A DNA stretch of 64,000 bases from Calothrix sp. NIES-2100 (GTDB taxonomy: Bacteria; Cyanobacteriota; Cyanobacteriia; Cyanobacteriales; Nostocaceae): positions 9,373,510 through 9,437,509 of the forward strand of contig NZ_AP018178.1 in the NCBI RefSeq assembly GCF_002368195.1, read 5' to 3'. The notes beneath the pieces were generated by a model. It did no database searches, was not told the origin of the DNA, and saw only the letters and a list, made by a program, of their open reading frames with translations. Made by a program: the position numbers and the translations under genes. Of the stretch, positions 34,384-44,039 are shown piece by piece (position 1 is the stretch's first letter; each line of letters starts with the position of its first letter).

Positions 34384-37300
34384 TTATTTTGCCAACGGTA
34401 TTGAGATCCAAAACTCGGTTCCTTGAGCGATCGCAGACTGTACCTCCAGCTTGCCGTTATGTTTCTCTACAACAATCTGTCGGGCGATAGCCAATCCTAA
34501 TCCGGTTCCTTTTCCTACCGCTTTGGTAGTAAACAAATGATCAAAGATTTTGGCTTGTACTTCCTGACTCATTCCCTTACCATTGTCTCGAATCCGAATT
34601 AATACCTGATTCGCAACCTGTTCTGTAGAAATGATGATTTTCTGAGGATGGGCTGTGAGTGTTTCAAAAGAATGGGTTTGGGCAACTTCATCAAACATAT
34701 CAATGGCGTTAGCCAGGATATTCAGAAACACCTGATTGAGTTGTCCGGGGAAACATTCCACATCTGGCAATTCGCCATAGTTTTGAGTGACTTGAATTGC
34801 CGGACGAAACTCATTGGCTTTGAGACGATACTTGAGGATCAATAGCGTGCTATCCAGACCTTCATGCAGATTGGCGTTGACTTTATGTTCTGTATCAGCA
34901 CGAGAAAAAGTACGCAGGCTGGTGCTGATATTTTTGATGCGATTAGTCGCCCCTGCCATCGAGTCCAGCAGCTTGGGTAAGTCATTAATCAGGTAGTCAA
35001 GATCAATATCTTCTGCATTGTCTGGAATCGATGAGACAGGATTGGGATAGTTTTGTTGATAGAGCGCGAGATGATTGAGCAAATCTTGCACATAGTCTTT
35101 GCCATTGTTGATACTGCCATTGAGAAAACCAATGGGATTATTGATTTCGTGGGCAATGCCTGCAACCAGATTGCCCAAGGATGCCATTTTTTCACTTTGG
35201 ACAATTTGCAGTTGGGATTGCTCTAGCTGCTGGGCATAGGTTTGGGCTTGTTGATAGAGGCGGGCATTTTCGAGAGAAATCGCGGCTTCAGTGCAGAGGA
35301 AGTTGAGTACAAGGATGCGATCGCTGGTAAACACGCCACGAGTTGTCTGATTTTCCAAATACAAAATGCCAACTAAATTGCCCTGACGCAGAATTGGTAT
35401 ACACAGCACACTCTGGGGTTGATGGTAATGCAAATACTCACCTACCACTGGGAGATCAGTCTTTAGCGCATCTACGACAACGGTGGTCATCGTATTTTTA
35501 ACATAATGGATGAGTTTGACAGGAACCGCGTTGTTGTTTTCTAGGGGGGTAACTTGCAGAGTCGTTTGTTCAAGATCGGCGATCACCCGAACTTGCCATT
35601 GCCCATGCGGGCAAAGTATCAGGGCACATTTGTCTGCGCCAGAGTTTTGCAGCATGGTTTGGGTGAGGATGCTCAGCAATTCATCTAGATCAATTGTGCT
35701 GGCAAGGGTTTGACAGGTTTGCAGCAAGGTGGCGAAATCGAGCGTGGTGTTGATACTGCCGCTGTCAGAACTCTTGCTGCTGGTAGCGGGGTGTAAATAG
35801 TTAGGAGCCGAGATAGTAGCCAAAGTTTCTAAAATCGTCTGTTGGCTATGTTGGGCTTGCAAAATCGGGCGTAACAATTGGGGATAACGTTGCTCCAGGT
35901 CATTGACTTTGGCGTTAGCTCCCCAGCGGGCATAGCAGTAGTAAGCTTCTTGTAGGTAGCTGGCTGCAATTTTTTCCTTGCCCCACTCCAGGTAAAATTT
36001 AGCTGCAAGTTCGTTGGCTAAGGCTTCTTCTTGGAGGTAGCCGTTGATTTTAGCAAGAGAAATAGCGCGATCAAACAGTTCAATTGCTTCTGCTTTGTCT
36101 CCCGATAAAATGCTTAAAATCGCATTTACTAAAGCGTACTTATGAGCAAAGTTTTCCGGGCAACTCGCTGCCCATAAACTCAGTTGTGCTTGATTTGATT
36201 TAACTTTTTGGATATAACTATTGTCTAAACCTAGAGAATGAGTCCGACAATATTCAGCTATAGCAATAGATTGATAAAAATTGATAGCTGCGACTTGATA
36301 TTTTCCAGTAATAGTGCCAACAAGGTCTTCAGCCCCCCCAGCGGCTGCCACTGCTTCTGCATAACGCCCGTAAAAACATAAGACCTGAGTTTTGAGAAGC
36401 AAATAGTGACAAATTGCATAGTCGCTATTGTTGCTCTTGCATACCTCAAGATGCTGCTGCTCAGTTGGGAGATTTTCTGTACGATTAGCTGTCAGTTCAG
36501 GGAGCCAAATTTTTAATCCAGAGATGACATCTACGGCAAGTTGATAGTTAAGTTTCTTGGCAGAAAATTCTAAATATTCAGGAAGATTTTGCTGAACTTC
36601 TAATACGCTGTCTCCTGCATAAAACGAATTGAGCAGCTTATACATCAAAAGATTACCGGAGAAAACCATCTCCCCAGATTGTAGTCCTGCTACTAATCCT
36701 TCTTCAAAAATAGGCAGTGAGGAACGTAAAGGACGCACCCAGGAAAGGAGATTATTCCCTAGCATATAGCAAGCTTTGCAGAGATTATCTGCTTGTTTGA
36801 AGCGTTTGGCTAAACTTTCTGCAAGTACTCCAAATTCATAACCAGATTGGTAGTCATTGTGATAATATCCCAGATACATTCCATAGGCGGAAAATCCGTT
36901 TCCAGATTCACCTATCACGCCAAAGTTGAGAGATACAGAAACCATCGATAATGCAACTAAAAAGTATAGCTCTCCTTTTTGGAGAACATAAACGGGTACG
37001 ATTAAATTATTTAGGATTTTAATAATCAAGCGTTTATCTAGAGCAGTTGCTTCTGGTTCATTTACCAACTGCTCTGGCTGACGATTCGCCAATTTAATTT
37101 GAATCTCATGTTGGTAAGATTCAAGTTTATTTGATAAATCGATTTCTGATAAATCAAAATTCAAGCAAGATAATGCCTTTTGTCCATACTCAAGTGCTTG
37201 GAGGTATTTTCCTTGCAATGTGAACATTTGAATTGCCAGGTTAAAGGCTTCAGCTTTTTCAATTGGTTGTCTGGCAAAGCTAGAGATTGTTTCAATAATT

Positions 37301-39792
37301 GCCATAGAAGATGCAAAATCTCCGGACAAATATTTAGCTTCTGCCAAATTAAAATAAACTTCTAAAGACTTTTCATAGCATTGCTGCCAGCTATCTTGAG
37401 GTAACAAACTTTCAGCCATTTTAAAGTAGTTGACAGCAACTCCATAGGCAGTAGACTCCTTAGCCCTTTTTCCGGCAATACAGTTTAGCTGTAGAAGTTC
37501 TGAATATTCTTCCTGGCTGCGATGAAGTTCAAAGCCCTTATTTAAGTGATTGACGAGCGCAAAAATTTTGCTACCTTGTTCTTCTAGGGAAACATTAGCC
37601 AGCAGAAGTTTACCAATTTGAAAGTGAGTTGATTTTCTTAAAGTCTCAGGAATGAGAGAGTAAGCAGCTTGTTGGACGCGATCGTGTAGAAATCTGTAGG
37701 GTACAGCAATATTCTGTTGAGCCGTTTGGTTTTCGTGGCTTTGGAAAAACTTGTAGGTTTCAGAAATGGGAATAATCAAGCCTTCTTGCAACGCTCTCCA
37801 CAGTGCAGTTGCGGCTTCTGTTTGGGATTGTTGAGAAACGATCGCCAGCGTATTCAAATCAAATTGATTGCCTACACAAGCTGCTAGTTTCAGCACATTT
37901 TGGGTTTCCGGTGGCAATTTTTGCAACTGCTGCGCCATGAATTCCACTACATCATCGGTGATCACCACAGCACTGATTTGAGCGATGTTACATTCCCAAT
38001 AGCGCCGATCCTGATTAAAGGTGATGTGACCTGCTGTATGTGTTGCTTTGAGGAATTGGGTGATGAAAAAGGGATTGCCCTGGGTTTGGCGATCGATTAA
38101 CTCAGTCAGTGGTTGAACCAGTTCAGCCGAACAAGCTAAGGTATCTGCAACCAAATGACTCATGTCTTGCAAGGTTAGCGGTGATAGCGTGATCGTATTA
38201 ACCGTTTTCTGAGCTTTTTTGAGTTCTTCTACAGTCAAAATGAAGGGATGAACGGGGGAGACTTCATTATCTCGATAAGCACCCAGCATTAGCAGATAAC
38301 CATTGTCATTCATCAGCAGTTTGACCAACTGCAGCGAGGCGGAATCTGCCCACTGAAGATCATCCAGGAAGATCACCAAGGGATGCTCTGGAGTGGTAAA
38401 AACCTCAATGAACTTTTGGAATAGCAAGTTAAATCGGTTTTGGACGGCGCTGCCTGACAATTCGGGAGCAGCTGGCTGTTTACCAATGATTTGCTCCAAT
38501 TCTGGAATCACGTCGATTAGGACTTGTCCGTTATCACCCACGGCTGTCAGAATTTGGTTTTTCCACTGCTCCAAGGCGGCATCCGATTCCGACAGCAATT
38601 GCCCCATCAAATCTCGCAATGCCTGAACAAAGGCGGAGAGGGGAATGTTGCGATTGAATTGGTCATACTTGCCTTTGATGAAATAACCCCGTTGCCGGAC
38701 AATCGGCTTATGCACTTCATTGACAACTGCTGTTTTCCCAATACCAGAAAATCCCGCCACCAACATGAGTTCTGATTTGCCGTTGGCGACGCGATCAAAG
38801 GCTGCTAATAACTGCTGAATTTCTGCTTCACGCCCGTAAAGTTTTTCGGGAATCAAGAAGCGATCGCTTAAATCCCGCTGCCCCAATCTAAATTCAGTAA
38901 TATTTCCTGTGTCTTGCCATTCTTTCAAACATTGTTCAAGGTCGTGCTTGAGTCCGATCGCACTTTGATAGCGGTCTTCCGCATTCTTTGCCATCAGTTT
39001 GAATACAATTTCCGAGAGCATCGGCGGCACCGACGGATTCAGATGATGCACCTCGGTGGGGTGCTTCGCCAGATGACAGTAGATTAACTCCATCGGGTCA
39101 TCTGATTGAAATGGCAACTGCCCGGTCAACAACTGATACAGCGTCACGCCCAGCGCATAGAAGTCGGCGCGATAATCAATCCCACGATTCATCCGCCCTG
39201 TTTGTTCGGGAGCCAGATAAGTCAGGGTTCCTTCCAACTGATTTGGGTTCTGGATTTCTTGAGTTTCTCTAGGCAACAAGGAGGCGATGCTGAAGTCAAT
39301 CAGTTTGACCTGTTTTGAGTCGGGATGAATCAGAATATTGGCGGGTTTAAGGTCTTTGTGAACAATGCGATGTCGGTGCAGGTCATGCAAAATTTCAGCG
39401 ATTTGAACCGCGATCGCCAGCACTTCGATTACTTCCAGGGGGCGCTGATGGGCATAGTGATTGAGCGAAATCCCCCCAAAATCTTCCATCACCAGGGCAT
39501 AGCCTTTCCCCAGAGGTTCCAGGCTCAGGGGCTGAATAACTCCCGCTACGGGTTGGTGTTCTTTGTGAGCATCGGTGATGCCCCGCAGGAGCGTAAACTG
39601 GTTGCGAAACTGTACCAATTCGCTGAAGCTGGGGTACTCTCGCCGCAACACCTTAATCACCACTGGACGCTGTTGAGCCGTTTGCATCGCTCGATAAACC
39701 TCGGTGCGAGAACCCTGATATATCTGCTCGACAAGGGTGTAACCAGGGAGGTGGAACGGCGGCTCAGACAGAGATTCAGTGATGGAGAGCAT
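34384..39792 (-). CDS. Giant Ser/Thr kinase - AAA ATPase - GAF - histidine kinase fusion
   Basis: An 1802-residue signalling protein of a type common in filamentous cyanobacteria. It has a Ser/Thr kinase domain (about 17-290; K47, HRD-like HKDLKPAN with D147, DFS with D166). A large predicted ATPase follows, with P-loop VAGFSGIGKT (residues 345-354) and Walker B PLVIFLDDLQWAD, then a long helical, TPR-like region (about 650-1300), a GAF domain (about 1350-1512), and a histidine kinase core with H1548 in AHEINNPIGFLNG and an HATPase domain to the end (GKGTGLGLAIAR). It thus can phosphorylate Ser/Thr and His. The input is unknown. No membrane span. The gene is framed by 23-base inverted repeats and lies between the Rpp system and a P-type ATPase. 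Confidence 0.93.
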   Translation of the reverse strand: MLSITESLSEPPFHLPGYTLVEQIYQGSRTEVYRAMQTAQQRPVVIKVLRREYPSFSELVQFRNQFTLLRGITDAHKEHQPVAGVIQPLSLEPLGKGYALVMEDFGGISLNHYAHQRPLEVIEVLAIAVQIAEILHDLHRHRIVHKDLKPANILIHPDSKQVKLIDFSIASLLPRETQEIQNPNQLEGTLTYLAPEQTGRMNRGIDYRADFYALGVTLYQLLTGQLPFQSDDPMELIYCHLAKHPTEVHHLNPSVPPMLSEIVFKLMAKNAEDRYQSAIGLKHDLEQCLKEWQDTGNITEFRLGQRDLSDRFLIPEKLYGREAEIQQLLAAFDRVANGKSELMLVAGFSGIGKTAVVNEVHKPIVRQRGYFIKGKYDQFNRNIPLSAFVQALRDLMGQLLSESDAALEQWKNQILTAVGDNGQVLIDVIPELEQIIGKQPAAPELSGSAVQNRFNLLFQKFIEVFTTPEHPLVIFLDDLQWADSASLQLVKLLMNDNGYLLMLGAYRDNEVSPVHPFILTVEELKKAQKTVNTITLSPLTLQDMSHLVADTLACSAELVQPLTELIDRQTQGNPFFITQFLKATHTAGHITFNQDRRYWECNIAQISAVVITDDVVEFMAQQLQKLPPETQNVLKLAACVGNQFDLNTLAIVSQQSQTEAATALWRALQEGLIIPISETYKFFQSHENQTAQQNIAVPYRFLHDRVQQAAYSLIPETLRKSTHFQIGKLLLANVSLEEQGSKIFALVNHLNKGFELHRSQEEYSELLQLNCIAGKRAKESTAYGVAVNYFKMAESLLPQDSWQQCYEKSLEVYFNLAEAKYLSGDFASSMAIIETISSFARQPIEKAEAFNLAIQMFTLQGKYLQALEYGQKALSCLNFDLSEIDLSNKLESYQHEIQIKLANRQPEQLVNEPEATALDKRLIIKILNNLIVPVYVLQKGELYFLVALSMVSVSLNFGVIGESGNGFSAYGMYLGYYHNDYQSGYEFGVLAESLAKRFKQADNLCKACYMLGNNLLSWVRPLRSSLPIFEEGLVAGLQSGEMVFSGNLLMYKLLNSFYAGDSVLEVQQNLPEYLEFSAKKLNYQLAVDVISGLKIWLPELTANRTENLPTEQQHLEVCKSNNSDYAICHYLLLKTQVLCFYGRYAEAVAAAGGAEDLVGTITGKYQVAAINFYQSIAIAEYCRTHSLGLDNSYIQKVKSNQAQLSLWAASCPENFAHKYALVNAILSILSGDKAEAIELFDRAISLAKINGYLQEEALANELAAKFYLEWGKEKIAASYLQEAYYCYARWGANAKVNDLEQRYPQLLRPILQAQHSQQTILETLATISAPNYLHPATSSKSSDSGSINTTLDFATLLQTCQTLASTIDLDELLSILTQTMLQNSGADKCALILCPHGQWQVRVIADLEQTTLQVTPLENNNAVPVKLIHYVKNTMTTVVVDALKTDLPVVGEYLHYHQPQSVLCIPILRQGNLVGILYLENQTTRGVFTSDRILVLNFLCTEAAISLENARLYQQAQTYAQQLEQSQLQIVQSEKMASLGNLVAGIAHEINNPIGFLNGSINNGKDYVQDLLNHLALYQQNYPNPVSSIPDNAEDIDLDYLINDLPKLLDSMAGATNRIKNISTSLRTFSRADTEHKVNANLHEGLDSTLLILKYRLKANEFRPAIQVTQNYGELPDVECFPGQLNQVFLNILANAIDMFDEVAQTHSFETLTAHPQKIIISTEQVANQVLIRIRDNGKGMSQEVQAKIFDHLFTTKAVGKGTGLGLAIARQIVVEKHNGKLEVQSAIAQGTEFWISIPLAK

Positions 39793-40271
39793 AGAGCTTG
39801 GCGAGAGGAACTGTTTGGATTACATCTAAGATTCCCAAATATTTCTATGATTTAACAATAATGCTCACTGACAATCCCGCAGGTATATTTCGTAGTAGAG
39901 TTATTGTCTCTCACAACGACACATCCATGAAAAGTGAGCAAAGTCCATGAGAGGAAACTACTGACCTTTTTTTAAAGCTAATTTGCAGTTCTCATCATCA
40001 ATTACTTCATTCACAGGTGTTGTCTTTAAACTTGAGGGACAAATGTGATTTAAAAGTGAAATTGAGTAGGATAAATGATTTATTCACTTTTCGTTCACAT
40101 TTATCCGTCATCCTGGAAAAGAAGCAGAGAAACGAAATTCAACCAACTGAGGTTTAAAACTAATATCCGAACTAATACGGTTCATGCTCACACTATAAAA
40201 ATATATTTTTCCTATTTGGAAATTAATAAAGCTTCGTTTTAAACTTACTGATTTTTATAGGAGATGTTGTG
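39793..40271. other. 479-base divergent intergenic region
   Basis: Between the kinase gene and the stress-protein gene. It carries the right arm of the 23-base inverted repeat and a dyad-like AAGTGAAATTGAGTAGG/ATTTATTCACTTTTC stretch (about 40051-40091). The ribosome site of the next gene, AGGAG, is at its end. No coding region seen. Confidence 0.55.
39888..39910. repeat. Right arm of 23-base perfect inverted repeat
   Basis: TTTCGTAGTAGAGTTATTG then TCTC; reverse complement of 34341-34363. Confidence 0.9.
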
Positions 40272-40835
40272 ATGAATTTCAGTCCAGTTAAAAATGCAAT
40301 CGGCATCATTTCTACCCGTCAGGCAGTAACACAGGTGCTTGATGAACTTAGAGCAATTGACTTTCCTATGCAGAAAATTTCTGTGTTTACTTTAGACTCT
40401 GAACAAGAAAATTTGCATGAGGACGTTAATGCGGGTAAATATCCCATAACTCCTATCGAAGGTGCCAAAGCGGGAGCAATTACAGGAGGGACAGCCGGGG
40501 GTTTCCTGACACTCGCAGCCGGACTTGGCGTATTAATTATTCCTGGTTTTGGCCCGGCATTAGCGGTTGAATCTGTGATGGGTACACTGCTGGCGGGTGG
40601 AGCGAGTGCGATTTTTGGCAGTGTTTATGGTGCATTTCAAGGTTGGTTTGCTCCCGAAAGGCAAACTAGACTCTGTGAGCCAAGCACCTGTCAAGAAGAA
40701 TTTTTGGTGAAGGTAGAGGGAACAGCCGATGAAATATGGCAAGCAGAATTGATTCTCCATTACTGGGGTGTGCGAGAGTGGCATATTTTTGAACTCAACA
40801 AAAGATTCTCGTACTCACACCAATTGGAAAAATGA
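40272..40835 (+). CDS. DUF1269-like glycine-zipper stress protein
   Basis: A 187-residue protein with an N-terminal ferredoxin-like half (NAIGIISTRQAVTQVLDELR; MQKISVFTLDSE), a central hydrophobic glycine-rich part (GAKAGAITGGTAGGFLTLAA; GPALAVESVMGTLLAGGASA, about 65-115), and a C-terminal repeat of the first fold (EEFLVKVEGTADEIWQAELI). This layout matches general-stress/DUF1269-type proteins, whose glycine-rich part inserts into membranes. The ATG at 40272 has AGGAG 8 bases upstream; a GTG just before is also in frame. It is 69 bases upstream of the P-type ATPase gene on the same strand, so probably co-transcribed. Confidence 0.75.
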   Translation: MNFSPVKNAIGIISTRQAVTQVLDELRAIDFPMQKISVFTLDSEQENLHEDVNAGKYPITPIEGAKAGAITGGTAGGFLTLAAGLGVLIIPGFGPALAVESVMGTLLAGGASAIFGSVYGAFQGWFAPERQTRLCEPSTCQEEFLVKVEGTADEIWQAELILHYWGVREWHIFELNKRFSYSHQLEK

Positions 40836-40904
40836 AACGTACAGATTCAAACAGATAAATCCAGATGAAATCTGTTAATTACTAATTATTTTTTGGAGAC
40901 AGAG

Positions 40905-43655
40905 ATGACAGCAGATACGATCGCTAAAAATACTTTTGCTGATTCCACAAAGGATTTACTCAATTATGAATGGCATACTCTGGCGGAACAACAAATTTTA
41001 CAAACCTTAGCCAGCCATCCAGAAGCAGGTTTGACCGATAAAGAAGCTACAAAACGGCATCAACAGATGGGTGCAAATCAAATAACTACTAAAGGTAGCA
41101 AAAGTCCTTGGCTAAAATTTTTAGAGCAATTTAATCAACCACTACTATATATTTTGCTGACGGCGGGAGTAGTAACGCTGCTGCTGCGAGATTGGATAGA
41201 TGCGGGAGTAATTTTTGGTGTCACCCTGATTAATGTCATCATTGGTTACATTCAAGAATCGAAAGCAGAAGGCGCGATCGCAGCTCTATCCAAAGCTGTC
41301 ACTACTGAAGCAACTGTGATTCGCGATGGTCAAAAAACCCGTCTGGCTTCAACTGAACTTGTTCTGGGTGATTTGGTACTGCTAGCTTCTGGGGATAAAA
41401 TACCTGCGGATCTGCGGTTATTAAGTGTGCGTGGATTACAAGTTGATGAGTCTGCTTTAACAGGGGAATCTGTTCCGGTGGAGAAAGCAACTTCATTGTT
41501 GGCTGTGGAAACACCCTTAGCCGAACGCAGCAATATGGCCTATGCAGGAAGTTTCGTTAGTTTTGGACAGGGAGAAGGGATTGTAGTTGCGATCGCAGAT
41601 GCTACTCAAACCGGTCGCATCTCGCAGTTAATTGAAAGCAGCACAAATCTGAAAACACCGCTGACACGAAATATTGACAAGTTTAGCAAAAGCTTGTTGT
41701 ATGTCATTTTAGGTTTGGCTGGTTTGACATTTGCAATCGGATTAGGACAAGGCGAATCTTGGATTGATGTTTTCAAAGCGAGTGTGGCTCTGGTAGTCAG
41801 TGCGATTCCCGAAGGATTACCTGCGATCGTTACTATCACTTTGGCGATCGGGGTTTCCCGGATGGCACGACGTAATGCGATTATTCGCAAGTTACCCGCC
41901 GTGGAAACATTAGGAAGTACCACCGTTATTTGCTCTGACAAAACTGGCACGTTGACCGAAAATCAGATGACGGTTCAAAAGATTTATGCAGGTGGGCAAC
42001 ATTACACCGTTAGCGGTATTGGTTATGCTCCAGATGGTGAAATCCTGATGAATCAGCAACCCGTTGATTTGAATGCAGATGGACATATTGCTATTTGGGA
42101 ATCCCTGGAAGCAGGATTACTGTGCAATGATTCTCACATCGAATGGCGAGACAAACGGTGGAACTTAGTCGGAACCCCAACCGAAGGAGCATTGATTACT
42201 GCGGCTAATAAAGCAGGATTGACACGAGAAAATCTAGAACAAGAATTACCCAGAATAGATACCATTCCCTTTGAGTCTGAATTTCAATACATGGCGACTT
42301 TGCATGAGTTAAATGCAAAGCGAAGGCTGAATGTGATTTATCTCAAAGGTTCTGTAGAGGCAATTCTCCAACGATGCGATTACATGCTCAACGCTCAAGG
42401 ACAACAGGCTGCGCTTAATCCCGCCGCAGTGGAACAGGAAGTTGCTGGCATGGCAAAGCAAGGTTTACGAGTGCTAGCTTTTGCTAGAAAAGAAGTTGCT
42501 GCTCAGCAATCTTTGGAGCGCCATAATATCGCTCAAGGAATGGTGTTTTTGGGACTTCAAGGCATAATTGATCCGCCTCGCGCAGAAGCGATCGCCGCAG
42601 TAAATGCTTGTCAATCTGCTGGGATTCAGGTAAAAATGATTACAGGCGACCATGCACTAACAGCAGCTGCGATCGCCCGCCAAATGGGAATTTGCTCGAC
42701 TGAAGCACAGGTATTCACCGGACGGCAATTAGCTCAGATGGATGAAAAAGAATTCACCCAAGCAGCTGAGGAAGGCATGGTATTTGCACGAGTTGCTCCA
42801 GAACAAAAGTTGCGTCTGGTGAAAGCGTTGCAACTCAAAGGTGAAATTGTGGCCATGACTGGAGATGGTGTCAACGATGCTCCTGCTCTCAAACAGGCTG
42901 ATATTGGTGTAGCGATGGGCATAGCTGGGGCAGAGGTTGCCAAAGAATCGGCGGATATGCTGCTAACTGACGATAACTTCGCCTCAATAGAAGCTGCTGT
43001 GGAGGAAGGACGTAGTGTTTACCGCAACTTGCGAAAAGCGATCGCCTTCTTGCTGCCGATCAATGTTGGAGAATCCATGACGATTTTGATTGCCATTCTC
43101 CTGGCAACCGTGCTTCCCATTTTACCAATCCAAATTCTCTGGCTTAACATGGTCAGTTCAATAGCATTAATTGCTCCCCTCGCCTTTGAGCCAAAATCTG
43201 GACAGGTGATGCAACAACCACCGCGCAACCCCAGAGAAAGACTTTTATCGGGTGGGTTACTCAAGCGCATCATCGCGATTTCCGTCTTCAATTGGCTGGT
43301 AATTTTTGGGGTGTTTCAATGGATACTTCAAACTACAGGCAATGAACCATTGGCGCGAACAATGGCAATTAATGGGTTAGTGGCGGCTGAAGTCTTTTAC
43401 CTGTTAAGCATTAGCCAGTTTTTACCATCTCTAGTTGCCAGAATTCAAGGTAAACGTACACCCGTAGCCTATGCACCTGCCTTTGGAATTGTGACTGTAG
43501 TGATTTTACAATGTCTTTTCAGTCAGTGGAGCATGATGAATCAAGTGTTTGATACCACACCTTTAACATTTACCCAAGCTCTCATTTGTATGGGTGTAGG
43601 CTTGCCAGTAGTGTTCATAGCTCTCATCTTGCAGCATTTCGATCCGCTCAATTAA
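40905..43655 (+). CDS. Cation-translocating P-type ATPase (P2-type) with altered M6 site
   Basis: A 916-residue P-type ATPase. N-terminal cation-ATPase domain (WHTLAEQQILQTLASHPEAG), actuator TGES in DESALTGESVPVEK, M4 motif VSAIPEGLPAIVTI, phosphorylation site ICSDKTGTLTENQMT with D345, nucleotide-binding KGSVEAIL, hinge MTGDGVNDAPALKQADIGVA, and about ten membrane spans. It is closest in style to SERCA/PMR1-like calcium pumps, and M5 keeps Glu in NVGESM. But M6 reads LWLNMVSSIALIA where calcium pumps have LWVNLVTDGLPA: the key Asp is Ser. Ion specificity is therefore uncertain. GGAG lies 6 bases before the ATG at 40905. Co-oriented with the upstream DUF1269-like gene. Confidence 0.9.
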   Translation: MTADTIAKNTFADSTKDLLNYEWHTLAEQQILQTLASHPEAGLTDKEATKRHQQMGANQITTKGSKSPWLKFLEQFNQPLLYILLTAGVVTLLLRDWIDAGVIFGVTLINVIIGYIQESKAEGAIAALSKAVTTEATVIRDGQKTRLASTELVLGDLVLLASGDKIPADLRLLSVRGLQVDESALTGESVPVEKATSLLAVETPLAERSNMAYAGSFVSFGQGEGIVVAIADATQTGRISQLIESSTNLKTPLTRNIDKFSKSLLYVILGLAGLTFAIGLGQGESWIDVFKASVALVVSAIPEGLPAIVTITLAIGVSRMARRNAIIRKLPAVETLGSTTVICSDKTGTLTENQMTVQKIYAGGQHYTVSGIGYAPDGEILMNQQPVDLNADGHIAIWESLEAGLLCNDSHIEWRDKRWNLVGTPTEGALITAANKAGLTRENLEQELPRIDTIPFESEFQYMATLHELNAKRRLNVIYLKGSVEAILQRCDYMLNAQGQQAALNPAAVEQEVAGMAKQGLRVLAFARKEVAAQQSLERHNIAQGMVFLGLQGIIDPPRAEAIAAVNACQSAGIQVKMITGDHALTAAAIARQMGICSTEAQVFTGRQLAQMDEKEFTQAAEEGMVFARVAPEQKLRLVKALQLKGEIVAMTGDGVNDAPALKQADIGVAMGIAGAEVAKESADMLLTDDNFASIEAAVEEGRSVYRNLRKAIAFLLPINVGESMTILIAILLATVLPILPIQILWLNMVSSIALIAPLAFEPKSGQVMQQPPRNPRERLLSGGLLKRIIAISVFNWLVIFGVFQWILQTTGNEPLARTMAINGLVAAEVFYLLSISQFLPSLVARIQGKRTPVAYAPAFGIVTVVILQCLFSQWSMMNQVFDTTPLTFTQALICMGVGLPVVFIALILQHFDPLN

Positions 43656-43772
43656 TATCAATTTGGATTTTAGATTTTAGATTTTGGATTAGTCTCTGTG
43701 TATGAGTTCTGTTAATCAATCTGTCGCGTTCTTTTTGCAAATTGGTATTAATTAGGAGGTTTGTAATAATTT

Positions 43773-44021
43773 AGGACTTATATCGATTTTTTATGAGGCT
43801 GCATAGAATTCGATCCCCCCTAGCCCCCCTTAAAAAGGGGGGAACTAGAATCAAAGTCCCCCTTTTTAAGGGGGATTTAGGGGGATCTAGATATATGCAA
43901 CTTCATATTAAATTGGTATTACGTAAGTGTGAGATTCTTTCAGCAAAAACCGTCCAGAGACAAGAGTCAAATGTCCAAAAAACCTTGACCATTGACTCTT
44001 GACCAGAAGATATTAAGTCCT
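43773..44021. mobile_element. Second copy of the AGGACTTA MITE, interrupted by a hairpin element
   Basis: Left piece AGGACTTA at 43773-43780. The MITE interior resumes at about 43918 with ACGTAAGTGTGAG, CAGCAAAAACCGTCCAGAG and GAGTCAAATGTCCAAAAAAC, and the right end AAGTCCT stops at 44021. These match the copy at 10659-10818. Between the pieces lies a separate element (43792-43907). Confidence 0.65.
43792..43907. repeat. Large hairpin element with TATGAGGCTGCATA ends
   Basis: Outer arms TATGAGGCTGCATA and TATGCAACTTCATA enclose a 76-base core (43812-43887): GATCCCCCCTAGCCCCCCTT pairs with AAGGGGGATTTAGGGGGATC. The core recurs at 54850-54925. Confidence 0.85.
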
Positions 44022-44039
44022 GTAATTGGCAAATCTAAC

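Larger units (their letters stand above)
43656..44039. other. 384-base gap made of nested repeats
   Basis: Starts with GATTTTAGATTTTGGATT low complexity, then a CTGTCGCGTTCTTTTTGC-AAATTGGTATT repeat end (43728-43752), then a MITE copy interrupted by a hairpin element. No gene. Confidence 0.75.

Noticed and set aside
34233..34490. 85-codon plus-strand frame at the end of the kinase gene
   Set aside because: Made of a palindromic repeat, the inverted repeat and antisense of the kinase 3' end.
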